Below are positions 58,743 to 64,000 of a stretch of 64,000 nt of DNA, piece by piece. Made by a program: the position numbers and the translations under genes. The stretch spans positions 48,211,385-48,275,384 of the forward strand of contig OZ021727.1 in the NCBI GenBank assembly GCA_963978545.1, written 5' to 3'. Positions within the stretch are counted from its first letter, which is position 1. Each line of letters opens with the position of its first letter. The DNA comes from Linyphia triangularis (Eukaryota; Arthropoda; Arachnida; Araneae; Linyphiidae). The notes beneath the pieces are model-generated. The model was not told the origin of the DNA and ran no database searches. It saw only the letters and a list, made by a program, of their open reading frames with translations.

Positions 58743-60705
58743 GACTGAGAGGCGACTGCAAATTTTGGATCTCATCGAACATCACTCTGAAATTCACAGG
58801 GAATAAAGAGAATTACCTACCGAGTAAGAATCACTTGGTCTGCCGAACCGCATTTGGCCGGAACTGTCCGGCAGACCAATCCGAAAGTGCACTTTTTGGA
58901 ACCCAAAATACCTCATCGAACATCACTCTGAAATTCACAGGGAATGAAGAGAATTACCTACCGATTAAGAATCATTTGGTCTGCCGAACCGCATTTGGCC
59001 GGAACTGTCCGGCAGACCAATCCAAAAGCGCAGCTTTGGGTACCTAAAGACGTATCGTATATCACTTAATTAAACTAATTCTACTTACAATTTTCGGTGA
59101 TATGCTGTTGTCCAATTCATCTTTATATTCTTTCTTTAATGTCATAACCTTTCGGTAACATCGTAAATGATATCCAAGATCTGGAGACAGAATAATCTTT
59201 CCATACTTGATATTTTATTACTTCTGAGCGTTTCGTTCAATTCCGACAATTTGTTTTCTTTTTTGCAAAAAAAACAAACACTCATTTTGAGACATTAATT
59301 TGTATTTAAAAAGAAATAAGAAATTACCATAGAAAAATAAGACGACTGCTTAACATAACAATGTAGAAAGTTCCGATCAGAAATATCGGCATACAATCAT
59401 TCAATTTTTAGAATATGACTTTTATTTCAGCAAATGATTTTGTAATCCTTAGCCCAAATGATATATGTATATATTTTTACTTTCAATTACCCATATGTTT
59501 ATATACGTAGGATAATAAAAGTACAGCATTCGGTCAAAAAAAAACAACAAAAAACGCATTTCTCCATGTTTTGAAATATCCTGATTTCAAAAAACTTATC
59601 CAGAAAAAATTTCTATCTGTGTGTGTGGTCAGCATGACTCCCGAACAAATTGACAAGTGATGTTCAAATTTGATATGAGGGTTAGCCTACCATGAAGGTT
59701 TTCGTCAAAATCGTGCATGCGCATAATGTAGCTGCCATTGAAAAAATCATGTTTTTCAATGATTGCTAAAAAACAGCTCTAACGATTTTGATAAAAATCG
59801 CTGTGCTAATGCCTCTTAAAGTGTTCTAAACAACCCCACCTCCGAAATTCCCGTAAAAATGTTTTAATGGCGTAAAAAGTTGAAAAATGTATGATTTCAA
59901 TACAGAGCTCTCTTTCCTTGAGCAAACCTAATCAACGATCATTGATCGAAAAGTATATCGCCAAATTCACCATTTTTGTGATTCTTTTTTTCTTTTTCTT
60001 TCAAGACCCATACAAGAAATATCGCAAAAAATATCGCCAAACTGGTCCTTTATTCTAAATGAAGGATGAAAGTATAAAAAACGGTAAGTGACCCAAATCC
60101 ATGTCAGTATCATAGTGTAATTGAAAGGCGTGCAATATTCCACACCCCTATTTTAATAAGCTTCATCATATGACGTCCATAATCATCCTTTATGATATCA
60201 TATCCAGCAACACTCCATGCTGTCTTTGCATCGATCATGCGGGAGCGTGTTTGATTGATATTTTTAATTTATTCCTTAAGTTGTTATTTTGTTGCCGGAC
60301 AGTTCCGGCCAAATGCGGTTCGGCCGACCAAGTGATTCTTACTCGGTAGGTAATTCTCTTCATTCTCTGTGAATTTCAGAGTGATATTCGATGAGGTATT
60401 TTGGCACCCAAAAAGTGCACTTTCGGATTAGTCTGCCGGACAGTTCCGGCCAAATGCGGTTCGGCAGACCAAGTGATTCTTACTCGGTAGGTAATTCTCT
60501 TCATTCCCTGTGAATTTCAGAGTGATGTTCGATGAGGTATTTTGGGCTCCAAAAAGTGCACTTTCGGATTGGTCTGCCGGACAGTTCCGGCCAAATGCGC
60601 TTCGGCAGACCACGCGATTGTTAATCAGCTAGCATAACTCTACATTCCGTATGAGTTTCAGAGTGATGTTCGATGAGGTCCGAAATTTGCAGTCGCCTCT
60701 CGGAC
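58743..60705. mobile_element. TA-flanked element with inverted 141-bp arrays, copy 2
   Basis: Same ends as copy 1, flanked by TA at 58741-58742 and 60706-60707. It is 1,963 bp: left array about 58770-59035 (about 1.9 units), right array about 60300-60610. The spacer (59040-60295) matches 3075-4340 with only scattered differences. The arrays have fewer units than in copy 1, so unit number varies between copies. Confidence 0.85.
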
Positions 60706-61224
60706 TAGTAGTATTAATGTATGTTTTCCATGAATTCACGCATGAGGTTATCTTTTTTCCTCTCTATTTTGTGCAAGAAGACATGCTAAAAAGCCGGCTA
60801 AATACACTTAATTAAGGAACGGACGAAATTACATTTGGAAAATCTGGGACACCCCCCTTCAATCCACCTACTAATGACGCACATGGCATTAGCAGTCAGT
60901 CACTGGTCTGTGCAAGGCACATTGGAATATGAATGCACATGCGAAACAGGTGATTTCGGAATTGTGATCCGTACATTGCGTTCCATTGGAAAATAAACGA
61001 AAAATTTGCATTTTTTCAGAAAAGGACACTATTTTCAAAGAAAAAGGGCAGGAAGGTAGCTCGCCTTTTAAAAAACGGCTAGGATGATCTTTGATTTTAT
61101 TAAATGGAAGATTATTTTTAAAAATTCAATCATGATGTGCTGATGCGTGAATTCATGCATGATGGTAATTCTATAGGGTGAAATTGATTTTCAATGTGTG
61201 TTCAAGCAAATTTCATGCTTTTGG

Positions 61225-61470
61225 CAAACTCTGGTTACAACTCTGAATATTGGTACAAATGTCAAATAAGCAAAGAAAAAGTAAGCTATTCCGATCTTGA
61301 TTAACCCACTTTAAGGGGTGGAAAAGGGGTTAAACATTCCAAATGATGGATATTCGAATGTCCCACTTCACATTTGGTCACAACTCTGAAAATTGGTACA
61401 AATGTCAACAAAGATAAACATAGAAAAAGTAAGTTATTCCAATCTCGATTAACCCACTTTAAGGTGTGGA
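61225..61470. repeat. Direct duplication, about 160-bp spacing
   Basis: 61230-61340 and 61385-61470 share 'ACAACTCTGAA(T/A)ATTGGTACAAATGTCAA' (split here) and 'TTAACCCACTTTAAGG'. No coding content. Confidence 0.7.
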
Positions 61471-62243
61471 AAAGGGTTTAAATCAATTTTTCGGGATCGA
61501 AACAGGATCCACGTCTGAAATGTAGAATACACGAATGTCTTTTAATTGCTAAAATCACATGGTAAAATTTCATAGTGAAGCACAGGTATTCAGCAGATAT
61601 TAGGTATATATTCAAATGAGTTTTAATAGAAAATAACAAAAATGTATGTACCTATGAATAAAAATGTATCATTAACTTAAATCAGGGTGTCCACAGAAAA
61701 GTTATTTTAAAATTCCCTGATATTTCCCTGTAACACCCAATTTTTTCCCTGATTATAACTTATCGACAAAATATATATAAATAATAAACTTTCAAGTAAA
61801 AGAACATTTAAATTCGCCATCATAAAAAAAATTATGATGCATGTACTGTTTATCTTTACACATTTATGACACAAATACCAAATTGCTTCATTTAGTGTTG
61901 TGTATGTATAGTGTACCTGCACTGTGCATGTGCAATTATACTTTAAAAAATCACACTTTTTTTCATTACAATCTAATCTCAAGAAAAGAGGACTCTAGTA
62001 TTAAATTTCAGATTTAATAAGCTGTTTTCTTATATAAAATTTTAAAAGTAAAGACAAACCATAAATCATGTAAAAATGGATCAAACACACACACACATTT
62101 AACAAATACTCTATATATTACATTAACTATTTTTGCTTTCTGAATACTTGACATTGTAATTAAATTTTAAAAATCAATAATTGCTTTAAAATATTTTTGT
62201 AAAGTAAAATTTTTATATTTTCTGAATTATATATCAATTTGTG

Positions 62244-62247
<4 letters not shown>

Positions 62248-62309
<62 letters not shown>
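62248..62309. repeat. (TA)n microsatellite
   Basis: About 62 bp of uninterrupted TA repeat in otherwise unremarkable AT-rich sequence. Confidence 0.95.
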
Positions 62310-62314
<5 letters not shown>

Positions 62315-62789
62315 ACACCTCCCTGTCTTCAAATGTAGTTGGATTGGGGAAGTTAAACCATTTTCATTGGCTTTTTAGTTTGCATAATTTTGTTGTCCAA
62401 ATTGCTCAATTTCATTATATGCATTATTTGAAATTTTCTTTTTTGTTTAAGATCAGCTGTGGCCGCTTGTTTAAGTACAATACCCAAGCAAAATTTTTAC
62501 AAAATAAACACATTTTCCCCAGACAATTAATTTTAAACAATTATACATAAAAAAATTGCTTTAACTTTAAACTATTACTTACATCCATAGTTAAAATGTA
62601 TAATTGTTTTTCAAATTAAAATAAACAATTTTACATTCAATAGCAGTTAAAATGACAATTTTAAATAAGGATACATAATAAAAACTGGGACGATTTGGAT
62701 TAATTTCTTGTGCAAAATTAAATTAAAATTCTTATCATTCATCATTAATTCAAACCAACCGGTGAAAACGATTCTCACATACACACTAA

Positions 62790-63460
62790 TAACGTACATA
62801 GCGGCTTTCACATCAGCGGAAGTCTAGACGAATGACACCAAAACGACGTCGTGAATCTCGTCAATAACTTCAGTTAAAACAGCTTAAATCTAAGTGAAAA
62901 TTACAGCTACTTCAACGTAAATATCGGTGATAGCGGCCGCCGTACGGGCGCAAGTCTCGGCAATTATATTAAACCAACAATCGGCAAAAATGCCCGTACC
63001 GGTGCAGGCAAAATGCCCGGTAAGAAGATTCCGTGATTGTCAGACTTGTAAGTCCAACAAAATTGTAATGCAGATTTGTATCGATCTCAGGAATGATCAA
63101 AATTTCAATTAAAAAAAAAAAAATCGAAATTCGCGTTTTAGCTTAACTGTACTATGACCGACAGATGCAAACCTCTGCAATAACGTCAGTAACTATTATT
63201 TTGGAGTAAGACTCGACGAAAATGAGTATCACACAGCAACGTAATAACGGCGATAACGCTCGCCATAATTACAGGAATAACTGCCATTTCATCAGCGTAA
63301 CGTTCTGCCAAATGGCTATAACATACCAATGTAAATAATTCCGATAGAGTCTAACATTACAGAAAAATAAGGTGGGAGGGGATAATAATTCCATCGGTGG
63401 TTTGGGAAAGACTGAACGCATGCAGGTTCCATGATTGTCAGGAAATTTTAATCTCCACGA
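62790..63460. repeat. Second block of the AAATCTCGGCAAT-type repeat
   Basis: Related to 47940-48560 in unit text and also in the following 'GGTTTGGGAA..CTGAA(C/T)GCA.GCA' stretch (63397-63425 against 48423-48450). Two SINEs have inserted at its right side, and the family resumes after 63945. Confidence 0.65.
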
Positions 63461-63470
63461 GATCAATGAG

Positions 63471-63658
63471 TTGGTTGGTTGGTTGTATTCAGATTATCTG
63501 GCGCCGTCAGCAACACGAGGGCTATAATGCGCCGCAACATTTCGTCATTAGACAAGTCAACATACATTTACAAACACCCATGCCAACACGGGACTCGAAC
63601 CCGCAACCTCGCGGTCTAGAAGCTAGCACGCTAACCACTATACCGTTTGGTCGGCCGA
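63471..63658 (-). mobile_element. tRNA-derived SINE, copy 3
   Basis: Same family, - strand. It is flanked by a perfect 12-bp duplication GAGATCAATGAG at 63459-63470 and 63659-63670. The head reads as a tRNA-like A and B box on the - strand. Confidence 0.9.
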
Positions 63659-63687
63659 GAGATCAATGAGAAATTTGTGGGAGGAAA

Positions 63688-63869
63688 GTTGGTTGTTTTC
63701 AGATTATCTGGTGCCGTCAGCAACACGAGGGCTATAATGCGCCGAAACATTCGTCATTTGACAAGCCAACATACATTTACAAACACCCATGCCATACGCG
63801 GGACTCGAACCCGCAACCTCGCAGTCTAGAAGCTAGTACGCTAACCACTATACCGTTTGGTCGGCTGTA
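63688..63869 (-). mobile_element. tRNA-derived SINE, copy 4
   Basis: Same family, - strand, only 29 bp after copy 3. It has its own 8-bp duplication GGAGGAAA (63680-63687 and 63870-63877), so it is a separate insertion rather than a tandem copy. Confidence 0.88.
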
Positions 63870-64000
63870 GGAGGAAAACTTTGATAGGTGGAAAAATAAG
63901 AAAAATTCACGAAAGCGGAAAGATCGGCGGAAGAAATCACATCCCTGCATTAAGGCAACAATCGGCAAAAATGACCATCACACCAACGTAAATATCACGT

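Larger units (their letters stand above)
60706..62789. other. No gene recognised
   Basis: It contains the 61225-61470 duplication and the (TA)n run at 62248. Lysine-rich open frames on the - strand near 62345-62480 are not convincing exons of the PPR-like gene. Confidence 0.5.

Noticed and set aside
62345..62480. An upstream exon of the PPR-like gene
   Set aside because: A lysine-rich open frame is present on the - strand, but no donor in a matching phase was found and the peptide does not resemble the helical repeats.

Overview
This is a 64 kb piece of an AT-rich, transposon-dense animal genome. Spliced genes with GT-AG introns of 0.3 to 14 kb, polyadenylation signals, a BEL/Pao retrotransposon, Helitrons, hAT-type and TA-flanked DNA elements and tRNA-derived SINEs point to an invertebrate, most likely an arthropod. 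A chelicerate such as a spider is only a guess from intron length and repeat style. Nothing in it is prokaryotic.

Two host genes are supported. (1) On the + strand, fourteen phase-matched exons from 22938 to 54254 encode about 762 residues of a secreted matrix/adhesion protein of the TGFBI/periostin/midline-fasciclin family: an N-terminal segment with no recognised domain, a cysteine-rich EMI-like module opening with the family's 'GPN(I/V)C' motif, then four FAS1 domains. The first (signal-peptide) exon was not found. (2) On the - strand, six or seven exons between 54635 and 57917 encode the C-terminal part of an alpha-helical PPR/TPR-like protein, possibly related to LRPPRC. The two genes converge tail to tail, with poly(A) signals about 110 bp apart.

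Layout. 1-22.9 kb is intergenic or 5'-intronic and repeat-rich: two hAT-type MITEs of one family (one carrying a nested Helitron), a 1.2 kb Helitron, two members of an unusual TA-flanked element family (2511-5050 and 19535-20302), several palindromic elements and a perfect 23-bp hairpin. 22.9-26.0 kb holds the first four found exons of the fasciclin gene. 26.0-40.1 kb is one intron of about 14 kb. It contains an intact-looking BEL/Pao element (27092-32991, identical 265-bp LTRs, 5-bp target duplication), a broken THAP-domain fragment, a SINE, a 4.4 kb TA-flanked inverted-repeat element with further insertions, and a Helitron. 40.1-54.3 kb holds the FAS1 exons with a hAT MITE, a 2.3 kb inverted-repeat element and a 0.73 kb palindrome in the introns. 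54.4-57.9 kb is the PPR-like gene. 57.9-64 kb is again repetitive: a second near-identical copy of the 141-bp-array element, satellite-like repeats and two SINEs side by side.

The best candidate for something undescribed is the TA-flanked family at 2511-5050, 58743-60705 and 19535-20302. In the two large copies the ends are inward-facing arrays of a 141-bp unit. The unit length is divisible by three, one frame stays open, and each unit holds its own GGTCTGCCG/CGGCAGACC palindrome. Mobile elements have built up inside the introns of the fasciclin gene, but no exon or splice site found here is visibly damaged.
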